Source of the DNA: Lachnospiraceae bacterium
Lineage (GTDB): Bacteria; Bacillota; Clostridia; Lachnospirales; Lachnospiraceae
Reading direction: 5' to 3'
Length of the DNA stretch: 36,997 nucleotides
Assembly (NCBI GenBank): GCA_017439675.1
Contig: JAFSIQ010000047.1
Coordinates: forward strand, 1 to 36,997
Below the pieces are notes generated by a model. The model was not told the DNA's origin. It saw only the letters and a program-made list of their open reading frames with translations, and did not search any database. Positions 6,531 to 17,800 of this stretch are shown in pieces. Every line of letters begins with the position of its first letter. Positions within the stretch are counted from its first letter, which is position 1. Made by a program: the position numbers and the translations under genes.

Positions 6531-8450
6531 ATGAAGCACAGCTTAAAGGAAAAGGATAATCAGAAAAACAAAGGCATTCAGGAAAAACAATGGAATACAG
6601 TGAAAAGGTTTGTACAGATGGACGCCATGATAATATTGCCTGTGATACTTGCATTGCAGGCTTTTTTGATGATGGTTTTGGTACAGGCAGTTACCTTTGC
6701 AGATTACAATGTGTTATATGATTGGTTTGATATGAAGAATCTTAGATATCTCGTTTATAATTTTTTGCTGTTCTTTGTGGTACTACAGATATTTGTTTGT
6801 GTGACAAAAAGAGTGACACCGGGATTTGTGGTTGTGACGATATTTTCGGTTGTAGTTTCTGTTATCAATAACATGAAATGGTTGAATCTAAAGGAGTGTG
6901 TTATCATTTCAGATTTAGAAAAGTTTTCAGAGGCACTTAAAGTGGCAGGCGAGGCAGAGTTTGAGCTGTTTCCGGGAGCTTGGGTTTGTATTTTAATTGG
7001 AGTACTTTTATTGGTTTTGATGATATTGTTAGATTTAAAGGTGCTAAGGGATATTCGTAAGAACAAGGACAAAAAGAGCACTTGTTATATGACGCTAGCG
7101 ATTTTGGTTGCCGTTTTGATTCCTGTGGCAGTGGCAGATGCAAAGGCGGCGACTGTCGGGAAACTGACGGAGTCCAATACAGCGGAAAAGACCGGTCCGA
7201 TATTATATTTTGTGGAAAGTATATTCACGGGTTATCTGGAGGAACCATATACGACAGAAGAAGCGAAAGATTCTTATGATGCACTCGTTTCTGCAGGAAA
7301 GGAATTAGTGGAAGATAGTGCGTTGACCTCATCTGACAAGCCGAACATCATAGTGATTATGAGCGAGGCGTTTTTTGATGTAAACCAGTTTGAGGGGGTT
7401 ATGTCCTATAGCGAAGACCCGATGTCCTACTATAAAGAGGTAGAAAGCGAGAGTGTGGTTTCCGGGGACACTAAGGTGAATATCTATGGAGGAAGTACAC
7501 ATTTTTCAGAGTTTGAGTTTTTGACTGGATTTAACTCAAAGGGGATGAATTCGGGTTCTTGCCCATACAAGGTGTATTACAATGAGGAACAGCCTTCTTT
7601 TGCAAGGTATCTCAGAGAGCAGGGATATTTTACATTGGCAATTCACCCGTATGACGGCTATTTTTGGAATCGGAAAAACGCATATCCGAACATGGGATTC
7701 GAACGGTTTGTGGATAGAAAACAGATGGAATATACCGATATGTGCGGTTACATATCTGATGATGCTTTGACTAACGAGATTATCTATCGTTATGAGTTGC
7801 AACAAAATAAAGGAGAACAGCCATTTTTCTGTTTTGGTGTATCCATTGCAAATCACGTGGCGATTATCAACAAAGAACCTATGGTGAATTGCGCAGAGCA
7901 TATTGATATTACCTATCATGAGGATATTGGCTACAGTGATATTCGAACAAAGAGAGTGAAGCAATATATTGGCGGTATTTCGAAAGCCGGAGAAGCACTA
8001 CAGGATTTGACGGAGTATTTCAAACAGCAGGAGGAGCCTACCGTGGTGGTGTTCTTTGGTGACCATGCTCCGAATTATGCCGTTGATATATTAAGTCTGA
8101 ATGGAAAAGAGGAACGTTGTTATACTACTCCGTATCTTATATGGAGCAATTATGATATGGGAGAGGTGGAAGAAGTCAGTGAGATGAATGTCTCATATCT
8201 ATCCACGTATCTAATGCAGTTATTGGATATGCCACTGGCACAGCAGAATTATTACAACATTGCATTGCATCATCTCTATCCATATGAAACACGATATGAG
8301 ATTGCAGATACAAATGGTACTAGATATGAAGATTTTTCAAAGGAACAAAAGGATACATACTTTGAACATGCATTGGATTTGAAAAGGCAGATTCCAGCAC
8401 TGTTAGAAGAACCGGAATGTATTGAGAAGATATGGAAAGCCTTCCCGTAG
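6531..8450 (+). CDS. LtaS-like membrane sulfatase-fold enzyme (lipoteichoic acid synthase family)
   Basis: LtaS-family proteins use phosphatidylglycerol to build or prime glycerol-phosphate polymers on the outer membrane face. Five hydrophobic segments are visible in the first 205 residues (about 31-53, 71-90, 97-113, 149-170, 184-203). The extracellular alkaline-phosphatase/sulfatase fold starts near residue 268 with PNIIVIMSEAFFDV. GGSTHFSEFEFLTG carries the likely catalytic threonine at residue 323, and FFGDHAP near 508 supplies metal ligands. The length of 639 residues is typical. The start at 6531 follows AAGGAAG (6515-6521); an upstream ATG at 6510 has no clear binding site. Substrate specificity (polymerase, primase or another phosphoglycerol transferase) cannot be read from sequence alone. 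Confidence 0.85.
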   Translation: MKHSLKEKDNQKNKGIQEKQWNTVKRFVQMDAMIILPVILALQAFLMMVLVQAVTFADYNVLYDWFDMKNLRYLVYNFLLFFVVLQIFVCVTKRVTPGFVVVTIFSVVVSVINNMKWLNLKECVIISDLEKFSEALKVAGEAEFELFPGAWVCILIGVLLLVLMILLDLKVLRDIRKNKDKKSTCYMTLAILVAVLIPVAVADAKAATVGKLTESNTAEKTGPILYFVESIFTGYLEEPYTTEEAKDSYDALVSAGKELVEDSALTSSDKPNIIVIMSEAFFDVNQFEGVMSYSEDPMSYYKEVESESVVSGDTKVNIYGGSTHFSEFEFLTGFNSKGMNSGSCPYKVYYNEEQPSFARYLREQGYFTLAIHPYDGYFWNRKNAYPNMGFERFVDRKQMEYTDMCGYISDDALTNEIIYRYELQQNKGEQPFFCFGVSIANHVAIINKEPMVNCAEHIDITYHEDIGYSDIRTKRVKQYIGGISKAGEALQDLTEYFKQQEEPTVVVFFGDHAPNYAVDILSLNGKEERCYTTPYLIWSNYDMGEVEEVSEMNVSYLSTYLMQLLDMPLAQQNYYNIALHHLYPYETRYEIADTNGTRYEDFSKEQKDTYFEHALDLKRQIPALLEEPECIEKIWKAFP

Positions 8451-8470
8451 GGCAAATACTTGGAAAAGAC

Positions 8471-8510
8471 GCTATGTGACGAATATTGGTTACATGGTGT
8501 TTTTTTCTTT
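8471..8510 (+). terminator. Rho-independent terminator after the LtaS-like gene
   Basis: GCTATGTGAC (8471-8480) pairs, with three G-U wobbles, with GTTACATGGT (8489-8498) across an 8-nt loop, followed by a run of T interrupted by one C. It separates the hemW-LtaS group from the heat-shock operon. Confidence 0.65.
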
Positions 8511-8586
8511 TGTTGGAATAAATTTAGAAAAATAATCAAATAACAAAAAATGCTATCAATTTAGCAGAAAACTTTGAGTTTTAACC

Positions 8587-8615
8587 TTGACAAAGGTAGT
8601 TGTAAGTGGTACTCT
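8587..8615 (+). promoter_or_regulatory. Housekeeping (SigA-type) promoter of the heat-shock operon
   Basis: TTGACA (8587-8592) is separated by 17 nt from TACTCT (8610-8615). The -35 is perfect and the -10 is weak. The predicted start near 8622 places the CIRCE operator at the very 5' end of the transcript, the usual arrangement for HrcA control. Confidence 0.8.
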
Positions 8616-8626
8616 ATTCACAGATG

Positions 8627-8653
8627 TTAGCACTCGAATACAATGAGTGCTAA
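8627..8653. promoter_or_regulatory. CIRCE operator (HrcA binding site), perfect match
   Basis: TTAGCACTC-N9-GAGTGCTAA is the exact CIRCE consensus with perfect arms. HrcA bound here represses the hrcA-grpE-dnaK-dnaJ operon until heat or unfolded proteins titrate GroEL. An ATG at 8643 falls inside the operator and is in frame with hrcA, so automated annotation may place the start too early. Confidence 0.97.
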
Positions 8654-8678
8654 TAACCAAAAGGAAAGGGGTGTATGC

Positions 8679-9710
8679 ATGGAGTTAGATGATAGAAAAC
8701 TGAAGATTTTGAAAGCAATTATCTCTAATTACCTAGAAACCGGTGAACCGGTGGGTTCAAGAACTATTTCCAAATACACGGATTTGAATCTCAGCTCTGC
8801 AACCATTCGTAATGAGATGGCAGACTTAGAAGAACTTGGATTGATTATGCAGCCCCATACTTCAGCTGGAAGAATTCCTACAGACAAGGGATACCGCTTG
8901 TATGTAGACCGGATGATGACAGAGAAGGATTCGGAGATGCAGGAGATGAAGACACAGCTTCTAGAGCGTGTGGATAAGATGGAATCTCTATTGAAACAGG
9001 TGGCAAAGGTGCTAGCATATAATACCAACTATGCAACCTTGGTTACCGCACCGCAATATCAGAATTCTAAACTCAAGTTCATTCAGTTATCTCATGTGGA
9101 TCCGCGGCAATTGTTAGCAGTTATTGTGGTAGATGGCAATGTGATTAAGAATAAGTTGATGCAGGTTGACAGACAGCTTGAGAATGACGAAGTGTTGAAG
9201 TTGAATGTGTTACTCAACACATTTCTACAGGGTGCATCGTTACAAGATATTAACCTAGAGATGATACAGATGATTAAGACTCAGGCGGGAGAGTTTGCGG
9301 ATATTATGGAGAATGTGTTTCAGGGAATTGCGGAGGCGATTCATGAAGCAGACCAGGTGGAGATATATACTAGCGGTACGACCAATATGTTAAAGTATCC
9401 AGAACTTGGCAATATCGAGCAGACAACGAAGCTGTTAGAGGCATTAGAGGAGCGTCAAGGTTTGGATGAACTGATTGATGAATCCATACACAATGAGAGT
9501 GCAGATGGTATTCAGGTGTATATCGGAGAAGAAGCACCGGTTTCTAACATGAAGGATTGCAGTATTGTAACCGCAACCTATGAATTGGCAGAAGGTGCCA
9601 AGGGAACCATTGGAATTATTGGTCCAAAACGAATGGATTATCAGAAGGTAGTCAGCACCCTTAAGAATCTTACGGGTGAGTTAGATACAATATTTAAGAA
9701 GAAAGATTAG
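8679..9710 (+). CDS. hrcA: Heat-inducible transcription repressor HrcA
   Basis: HrcA is a winged-helix repressor that binds CIRCE. The product has 343 residues, a normal length. The N-terminal DNA-binding domain starts LDDRKLKILKAIISNYLETG and includes EPVGSRTISK, SSATIRNEMADLEELG and the conserved PHTSAGRIPTDKGYR. The GAF-like C-terminal domain contains VYIGEEAP and TYELAEGAKGTIGIIGPKRM. The start at 8679 is chosen because AAGGAAAGGGG lies about 8 nt upstream; the in-frame ATG at 8643 is inside CIRCE and has no binding site. First gene of the operon, 10 nt before grpE, and autoregulated through the CIRCE site. Confidence 0.97.
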   Translation: MELDDRKLKILKAIISNYLETGEPVGSRTISKYTDLNLSSATIRNEMADLEELGLIMQPHTSAGRIPTDKGYRLYVDRMMTEKDSEMQEMKTQLLERVDKMESLLKQVAKVLAYNTNYATLVTAPQYQNSKLKFIQLSHVDPRQLLAVIVVDGNVIKNKLMQVDRQLENDEVLKLNVLLNTFLQGASLQDINLEMIQMIKTQAGEFADIMENVFQGIAEAIHEADQVEIYTSGTTNMLKYPELGNIEQTTKLLEALEERQGLDELIDESIHNESADGIQVYIGEEAPVSNMKDCSIVTATYELAEGAKGTIGIIGPKRMDYQKVVSTLKNLTGELDTIFKKKD

Positions 9711-9720
9711 AGGTGTCGTA

Positions 9721-10377
9721 GTGGAAGAGAAGAAGAAAAGTAGTGCAAAGACAACCAAGAAAGAAAAGCCTACCGGTAAAGCCACAACGGAGACTGTTGA
9801 AGAGGTTAAGGTAGAAGCAACGGAAGAAACGGAAGTAGAAGTGAATGAGGTTTCAGAGGATGTAGCGAACAAGCCTACAAAGGGCAAGAAAGGAAGTCGC
9901 AGAAGTGGCGGTAACAACAAGGCGTTAGAACTAGAGATTGAAAAACAGAAAGCACTTGTTGAGGAGGCCAATGACCGATATAAGCGTTTGTTGGCAGAAT
10001 TTGAGAATGCTCGCAACCGCAATGAAAAAGAATCTAAGCGGATGTACAGCGTTGGTGCAAAGGAAGTATTAGAACAGTTGCTTCCGGTGGTAGACAACTT
10101 CGAGAGAGCTTTACAAGCCATCCCAGAGGAGGATAAAGACAGAGCTTTTGAACAAGGTGTAGACAAGATTTACAAGCAGCTGATGGTAACCTTGAATGAT
10201 ATTGGTGTAAAGCCAATGGAAGCAGTGGGTGAACAATTTAATCCAGATTTCCACAATGCGGTAATGCATGTAGAGGATGAGAATGAGGAAGAGAACGTAG
10301 TTGTGGAAGAACTGCAAAAGGGTTACATGTATAAAGATGACGTACTTCGGTACAGTATGGTTAAGGTGGCAAACTAG
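9721..10377 (+). CDS. grpE: Nucleotide exchange factor GrpE
   Basis: GrpE promotes ADP release from DnaK and acts as a heat-sensing cochaperone. The product has 218 residues and starts with GTG, preceded by AGAGGTG, 10 nt after hrcA. The first 60 residues are highly charged and low in complexity (Lys/Thr then Glu-rich), ending in a basic patch (KGKKGSRRSGGNN). Then come a long coiled coil (about 65-120, LELEIEKQKALVEEAND and RYKRLLAEFENARNRNEKE) and the beta domain with NPDFHNAVMHVED and LQKGYMYKDDVLRYSMVKVAN. The long disordered N terminus is common in Clostridia. Confidence 0.97.
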   Translation: MEEKKKSSAKTTKKEKPTGKATTETVEEVKVEATEETEVEVNEVSEDVANKPTKGKKGSRRSGGNNKALELEIEKQKALVEEANDRYKRLLAEFENARNRNEKESKRMYSVGAKEVLEQLLPVVDNFERALQAIPEEDKDRAFEQGVDKIYKQLMVTLNDIGVKPMEAVGEQFNPDFHNAVMHVEDENEEENVVVEELQKGYMYKDDVLRYSMVKVAN

Positions 10378-10411
10378 TAAGTAATAATTATAACTAATAT
10401 AAAGATTTTAG

Positions 10412-12274
<1,863 letters not shown>

Positions 12275-12285
12275 GCTTTAGGAAT

Positions 12286-12375
12286 TTGTAGTGGTTCAGA
12301 GTCATGCATTTACGGCTGTGGCTCTGGATAGCTACAAGAATTTTCAAGTAGAATGCTTGTGACTTGTGTCATAAG
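12286..12375 (+). other. Two hairpins in the dnaK-dnaJ spacer
   Basis: The first hairpin has an outer stem TTGTAG (12286-12291) with CTACAA (12332-12337) and an inner stem CAGAGTC/GGCTCTG. The second pairs CTTGTGAC (12356-12363) with GTCATAAG (12368-12375), with one G-U pair. Neither has a terminal T-tract. They sit directly before the dnaJ ribosome binding site. They may set mRNA stability or lower dnaJ output relative to dnaK; this is inference. Confidence 0.5.
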
Positions 12376-12393
12376 ATGAATAAGGTGAGGATT

Positions 12394-13557
12394 ATGGCAG
12401 AGACAAAGAGAGATTATTATGAGGTTCTTGGCGTAACTAAGTCTGCAACGGATGCAGAGTTAAAGAAAGCCTATAGACAGGTTGCAAAGAAGTACCATCC
12501 AGATACGAATCCGGGCAATGCAGAAGCAGAGGCAAAGTTTAAAGAAGCTGCGGAAGCGTATAAGGTATTAAGTGACCCAGACTCCAGAGCAAAGTATGAC
12601 CAGTATGGTCATGCAGCATTTGACCCGAACAGTGGAATGGGCGGTGGCTTTGGTGGTTTTGATTTCAGTGATATGGGAGATATCTTTGGAGATATTTTCG
12701 GAGATATGTTTGGCGGAACCAGAACACATCAGACCAATGGACCGATGAAGGGTGCCAATATTAAGACCAGTGTCCGTGTGAAGTTTGACGAGGCAGTATT
12801 TGGTTGCCAGAAGGAATTAGAATTACCACTTAAGGATGAGTGTGTGGTTTGTCATGGTACTGGTGCACAGCCGGGACATACACCGGAGAATTGTCCAAAG
12901 TGTAATGGTAAAGGTCAGGTGGTATTTACACAGCAGTCTCTATTCGGAATGGTGCGTAATGTACAGACCTGTCCAGAGTGTAGTGGAACTGGTAAGGTAA
13001 TTAAGTTCAAGTGTAACCAGTGTTCTGGTACAGGATATGTAAAGAGTAAGAAAAAGATTCAGGTAGTAGTACCGGCAGGTATTGATAACGGACAGAGCAT
13101 CCGTATTCGTGAGAAGGGTGAGCCGGGCGTAAATGGCGGCGGTAGAGGAGATTTGTTGGTTACTGTTTTGGTTGACAGACATCCACAGTTCCAACGTCAG
13201 GAGTATGACTTATTCTCTACAGAACCGATTACATTTACACAGGCAGCACTTGGTGGTACGATTTCCATCAACACCATTGATGGTCCGATGGATTATGAGA
13301 TTAAGCCGGGTACTCAGACAGATACCAAGGTTAAGTTAAAGAATAAGGGTGTTCCTACTTTGCGAAATAAGAGTGTGCGCGGTGACCACTACGTAACATT
13401 GGTGGTTCAGGTGCCAGATAAGCTTACGGAGGAGCAGAAGAGTATTCTGAATACCTTTGATGAGGCTACTGGTTCTACAGCTAGACGTTCTACGGATTCT
13501 TCTGGTGATTTCAGCTTTGGCGGTCACAAAAAGAAGGGATTCGGTAAGAAGAAATAG
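12394..13557 (+). CDS. dnaJ: Chaperone DnaJ (Hsp40)
   Basis: DnaJ delivers unfolded clients to DnaK and stimulates its ATPase. The product has 387 residues. The J domain occupies about residues 5-70 with the essential HPD at 34-36 ([10 protein letters not shown]). A Gly/Phe-rich region follows ([26 protein letters not shown]), then four CxxCxGxG zinc motifs ([32 protein letters not shown]) and the C-terminal client domain. The start at 12394 follows AAGGTGAGG; an in-frame ATG at 12364 lies in the spacer hairpin and has no binding site. Last gene of the CIRCE operon, followed by a strong terminator. Confidence 0.98.
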   Translation: MAETKRDYYEVLGVTKSATDAELKKAYRQVAKKYHPDTNPGNAEAEAKFKEAAEAYKVLSDPDSRAKYDQYGHAAFDPNSGMGGGFGGFDFSDMGDIFGDIFGDMFGGTRTHQTNGPMKGANIKTSVRVKFDEAVFGCQKELELPLKDECVVCHGTGAQPGHTPENCPKCNGKGQVVFTQQSLFGMVRNVQTCPECSGTGKVIKFKCNQCSGTGYVKSKKKIQVVVPAGIDNGQSIRIREKGEPGVNGGGRGDLLVTVLVDRHPQFQRQEYDLFSTEPITFTQAALGGTISINTIDGPMDYEIKPGTQTDTKVKLKNKGVPTLRNKSVRGDHYVTLVVQVPDKLTEEQKSILNTFDEATGSTARRSTDSSGDFSFGGHKKKGFGKKK

Positions 13558-13629
13558 GAGTTTTGAAGAAATTCAAACAATATAGAAATATTACATGGCA
13601 AACATGTGAAAGTGTTATGTGAACTGTGT

Positions 13630-13674
13630 GAGAAACGCATTTTGGAGTTGTTCTGAAGTGCGTTTCTCTTTTTA
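13630..13674 (+). terminator. Rho-independent terminator of the dnaK operon
   Basis: GAGAAACGCA (13630-13639) pairs perfectly with TGCGTTTCTC (13659-13668), followed by five T. The 304-nt gap between dnaJ and prmA otherwise holds only the prmA promoter and leader. Confidence 0.92.
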
Positions 13675-13705
13675 TAAACAAAATGTGGATAACTTAGTGA
13701 TTCCG

Positions 13706-13735
13706 TTGCTTTTAGAAGGATAAATATGGTATAAT
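13706..13735 (+). promoter_or_regulatory. Extended -10 promoter for prmA
   Basis: TTGCTT (13706-13711), an 18-nt spacer and a perfect TATAAT (13730-13735) preceded by TGG, an extended -10. Transcription should start near 13742, giving a leader of about 120 nt before prmA. So prmA is uncoupled from the dnaK operon here. Confidence 0.8.
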
Positions 13736-13742
13736 AAACTTT

Positions 13743-13759
13743 GCGACGCTATTCGTCGC
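13743..13759 (+). other. Hairpin at the predicted 5' end of the prmA mRNA
   Basis: GCGACG-CTATT-CGTCGC forms a 6-bp GC-rich stem that would begin within a nucleotide or two of the predicted transcription start. A 5'-terminal hairpin of this kind can protect a message from 5'-end-dependent decay such as by RNase J; that role is inference. The rest of the leader (13760-13861) holds a weak CTGC/GCAG hairpin near 13808 and an AGAAAGGATT binding region. Confidence 0.5.
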
Positions 13760-13861
13760 GGATTGTATAGAATACCTGAGAGAATATAGAAGATAGGTGA
13801 AATTTCTGCATGCAAGCAGATGGTTTTGCTTTTCCTTCTATGGAGAAAGGATTAGAAGAAT

Positions 13862-14821
13862 ATGAAATGGACAAGGGTGACTGTGGAAACCACAACAGAG
13901 GCTACAGATATGCTAAGTTTCTTGTTGGATGAATATGGTGTGGAAGGAATCGAAGTGGAAGATAAGATACCGTTGTCTGAGGAGGACAAGCAGGCGATGT
14001 ATATTGATATTTTGCCAGAGCTTCCGCCGGATGATGGTGTGGCATATATATCCTGTTATGTGGATGACAAGATTGATGTAAAGGCTTTATGCAAGTACAT
14101 AGAAGAGCAGTTAGAAGAAATGGCTAGCTATATGACAGTGGGAACTGGCAAGATTGCCATGAGTGAGACGGATGATAAGGATTGGATGAGCAAGTGGAAG
14201 GATTTCTTTCATCCATTTCGTCTAGAAGACAATATTGTGATTCAACCGACATGGACAGAGAGGGCTGATGTGAATCCGGATGATATTGTGGTACAGATTG
14301 ACCCGGGAACGGCTTTCGGAACGGGTTCTCATGAGACAACGAAGCTTTGTATTGGCAATTTGAAGAAGTACATAAAGCAGGATGGCACAACGGATGTGTT
14401 GGATGCCGGTTGTGGAAGTGGAATTTTATCCATTATTGCGATGAAGCTTGGTGCCAATAAAGTCTTTGGAATTGATATTGACCAGTTGGCGGTGGATGCC
14501 AGTATTGAGAATCTTGATTTGAATGACATTCCAAAGGAGCGTTACCGAGTTGTGAAGGGTGACGTGATTGGAGATAGAGAGTTTGCTACAAAGGTTGCAG
14601 AGATTGGAACCTATGACATCGTGGTTGCCAACATTTTGGCAAGTGTAATTATTCCTTTATCCGCAGTGATAAGACCATTTATGAAAGAGAACGGTGTGTT
14701 TATCACTTCTGGAATTATTGATGATAAAGAAGAAGCAGTGAAACGAGCACTATTAGACAATGGATTTGAAATCGTGGACACCACCTACATGGGTGAGTGG
14801 GTATCCATTGTGGCAAGATAG
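13862..14821 (+). CDS. prmA: Ribosomal protein L11 methyltransferase PrmA
   Basis: PrmA is an S-adenosylmethionine-dependent enzyme that trimethylates ribosomal protein L11. The product has 319 residues, the usual length. The N-terminal domain begins MKWTRVTVETTTEATDMLS. Then come DPGTAFGTGSHETTKLC (the family signature), the SAM-binding VLDAGCGSGILSI near residue 180, IDIDQLAVDASIENL and DIVVANILASVI. In most Firmicutes prmA directly follows dnaJ and directly precedes rsmE; here it has its own promoter and is followed after 18 nt by a giant surface protein gene instead. Confidence 0.97.
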   Translation: MKWTRVTVETTTEATDMLSFLLDEYGVEGIEVEDKIPLSEEDKQAMYIDILPELPPDDGVAYISCYVDDKIDVKALCKYIEEQLEEMASYMTVGTGKIAMSETDDKDWMSKWKDFFHPFRLEDNIVIQPTWTERADVNPDDIVVQIDPGTAFGTGSHETTKLCIGNLKKYIKQDGTTDVLDAGCGSGILSIIAMKLGANKVFGIDIDQLAVDASIENLDLNDIPKERYRVVKGDVIGDREFATKVAEIGTYDIVVANILASVIIPLSAVIRPFMKENGVFITSGIIDDKEEAVKRALLDNGFEIVDTTYMGEWVSIVAR

Positions 14822-14839
14822 GGAATAAGGAGGAAAAGA

Positions 14840-17800
14840 ATGAAGATGAAAAAGCTTATGGCATATCTGCTGACTACAGTGATGGTATTCAGCATGATGA
14901 TGGGGGTACCAAAGGGTGCAGCGAAGGTGGAAGCGGCAAGTGATAATTTGCCAAATAATTTAACAATCACAGGTGGTACGCCTGGTACAGATTATTCCTA
15001 TGATTCTAGTACGGGAAAGATTTCGGTTATGACCAGTAAACCTCTTACTTTAGCAACGACAGGCGTATTATCGACAGCATATTTTTATGTGGAAAGTGGA
15101 GTCAGTGCTAATCTAACTCTGAATAAAGTTATGATTTCGAATGCCAACGGAGGTATCGTGATTGCAGATGATTCTGCGGGTACTGTTACGGTTACCACTG
15201 CATCTGGCACTAGCAATATAATTATTGGTACGAGTGCTCCAGCAATCACGAAGAATGGAACCAGTGGAAAGCTGATTTTTAACGGTAGCGGAACATTGAC
15301 GGCTAATATAAATGGGGGCTTAAGCTGTGTAGGCTGTGCCACAATTGGTGGAGCGGATGGTAAAGCAAGTGGTAATATTCAGATTGATTCAGGCACCCTT
15401 GTTGTAAATGCTGCTACAAGTAGTGATGGAGCAGGCATCGGTGGTGGTCTGGGTGGTGAAGGCAATGGTATTACCATCAACGGAGGCACGGTTACGGTAA
15501 CGAAAAATGCTGGAAATGGAGCAGGCATTGGTGGTGGAGCAGATGGTGCAGGAAAGAACATCGTGATTAATGGCGGAACAGTCAAGGTGACTAGTGTTGC
15601 GGGAGCAGCCATAGGCTCGGGAGCTACTCTTTATTCTGAGCCAGGGGTTGCAACCGGAATTGTAATCAATGGTGGTACAGTTACTGCTACTGGGGGGTAT
15701 GAGTATGCCCCAGGTATTGGAACTCCTAATATGGGTATGACTGAGTATCCGGACCGGTATACCGATGTTACGATTACAGGTGGAACAATTGTGGCTACTG
15801 GTGGTGAACGTGCTCCTGCAATTGGTTCGGGATTTAATACCAGTGCCAATATATATATTTCAGGAGGAAGCATCAAGGCGACATCAGGTGGCCGTAATAG
15901 CTCCGATACCGGTACACTTCCTGATGCGATTGGTCTTGGTTATGCACAGAATAATAGCTCAAAGAGTTATGTTTCCAATATTGTGTATAGTAAGTCGGAC
16001 AGTACGCCGGTTTCTTTGGCTGATACACCTGCCTATGATGCAGACACTAGCTTGGATGGTAAGTTAACCTTTCAGTTGAATGGAGAAAGCTATGCATACG
16101 GAACCAAGGATGTCGTGACAGATGCAAGTGGAGAAGTCTACTTCTATCTTGCAGATGGTGTTACGGTGACAAAGAATGATTCCTCTTCTGGTGGAGAGTC
16201 TGGTGAAGAGGAGGTTACAGATGCAGTCGGATTATTGTACAATGGTGTGACGCAAAAGACTTATTACAATACAGACGTGGTAGTGACAGCCTCCACTGGG
16301 CATAAGATTGCTACCAGTAAAGATGGTGAATATAAGACAAGTATTACATTTACGAGTTCGGCGAACCCAACATTCTATTTCCGGAGAAGTGATGGCACAC
16401 CGGTGTCCAACACAATGCAGGCCAATATCATAATTGACAAGGACGCACCAACAGGATATGTTTTGTTGAATTCTACACAATATAAGACGTTGGCGACGGA
16501 TACGACAGCAACACCGTACAAGTTTAGTAATACAACAGCAATGATTAGTGGTGATGATATTGATTCTGGTCTTAAGGAAGTTGCATATGCAGTCTCAGAT
16601 ACCCGTTACACAACAGCAGATGCAATTACAAACGCGAATTTGTCGTGGACTACCACTTCGGCATCAATCATAGCCTATACCGTTTCCTCGGATAAGGACG
16701 AAATTATATACGGACGATTTACAGACAATGCGGGCAACGTGGCTTATGTATCTACCATTAAGTATCGTCATGACACTATTGCACCGAGTCTTACTGCCAG
16801 TTTGACAAATGAGACGAGCGAAAGTGTGGATTATGCACTAACCTTTAATGAGGAAAGTGAGTATTGGTGTGTGTTATGCAAAAACGGTGAAACGGCACCT
16901 AGTAATCAGGCAGGATATCAAAGTGCTGTGTCAACCTATAGTAACCGGGCTATTTCTGGTAAAGGAACCACTGTTTCAGGAACCTTTACTGGATTAGATG
17001 CTGATACGAATTATAATTTGTATGTGTATGCAAGAGATTTGGTAGGGAATTTGGCTAGTAGTGGAAGCTATGCGAGTGTTACTACCAGTGAGGGATATGT
17101 GGAAGTGGAGGAAGAAGTTGTGCTTCAGTTTAATGGAGCTTCACTGAAAACACATTATAATGAAAATGTGGTTGTTACTTCAACCACTGGACATAAGATA
17201 GCAACCGATAAGAATGGAGCATATCAGAGCAGTGTTACATTAAGTGCGGCAGGCACCTATACACTTTACTTTATGAATAGCAACAGCCAGTATTTGTCCA
17301 ACACAGAGACAGTGACGATTACCTTCGATAAGACGGCACCAACTGGCAAGATTACATTGGGTGGCAATACATATCAGGCTTTGGCAATGAACACAACAGC
17401 AGCACGTTACAAGTTTGACAGTACGACAGCGACCATTACTGGTACGGATAGCAATTTGACAGAGATTGCATATGCGGTTTCGTCTGTGCGTTATAATTCA
17501 GCAACCGCAATTCAGAATGCTTATTTGAATTGGAAGGCTACAACCACGAGCTCTATAACACAGAGTGTGAATTATACGGTTACTGCCAATACAGCAGAAA
17601 TTATCTATGCACGAATAACAGACAAGGCAGGGAATGTGACTTATGTATCTACGGATATGTATTATCACGATACGGTTGCACCGAATGTGAATGCAACGCT
17701 TAGCAATTCTACAGATAGTACAGTGGATTATTCTCTTTCTTTTGGTGAACAGAGCGATTATTGGTGTGTCTTGTTAAAGAGTGGAGAGAGTATACCGTCA

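Noticed and set aside
8643-8678. Upstream start codon for hrcA
   Set aside because: The ATG lies inside the CIRCE operator and lacks a ribosome binding site; AAGGAAAGGGG supports 8679.
9681-10166. Minus-strand open frame opposite grpE
   Set aside because: Ser/Thr-rich mirror of the charged grpE coding sequence; no homology recognised.
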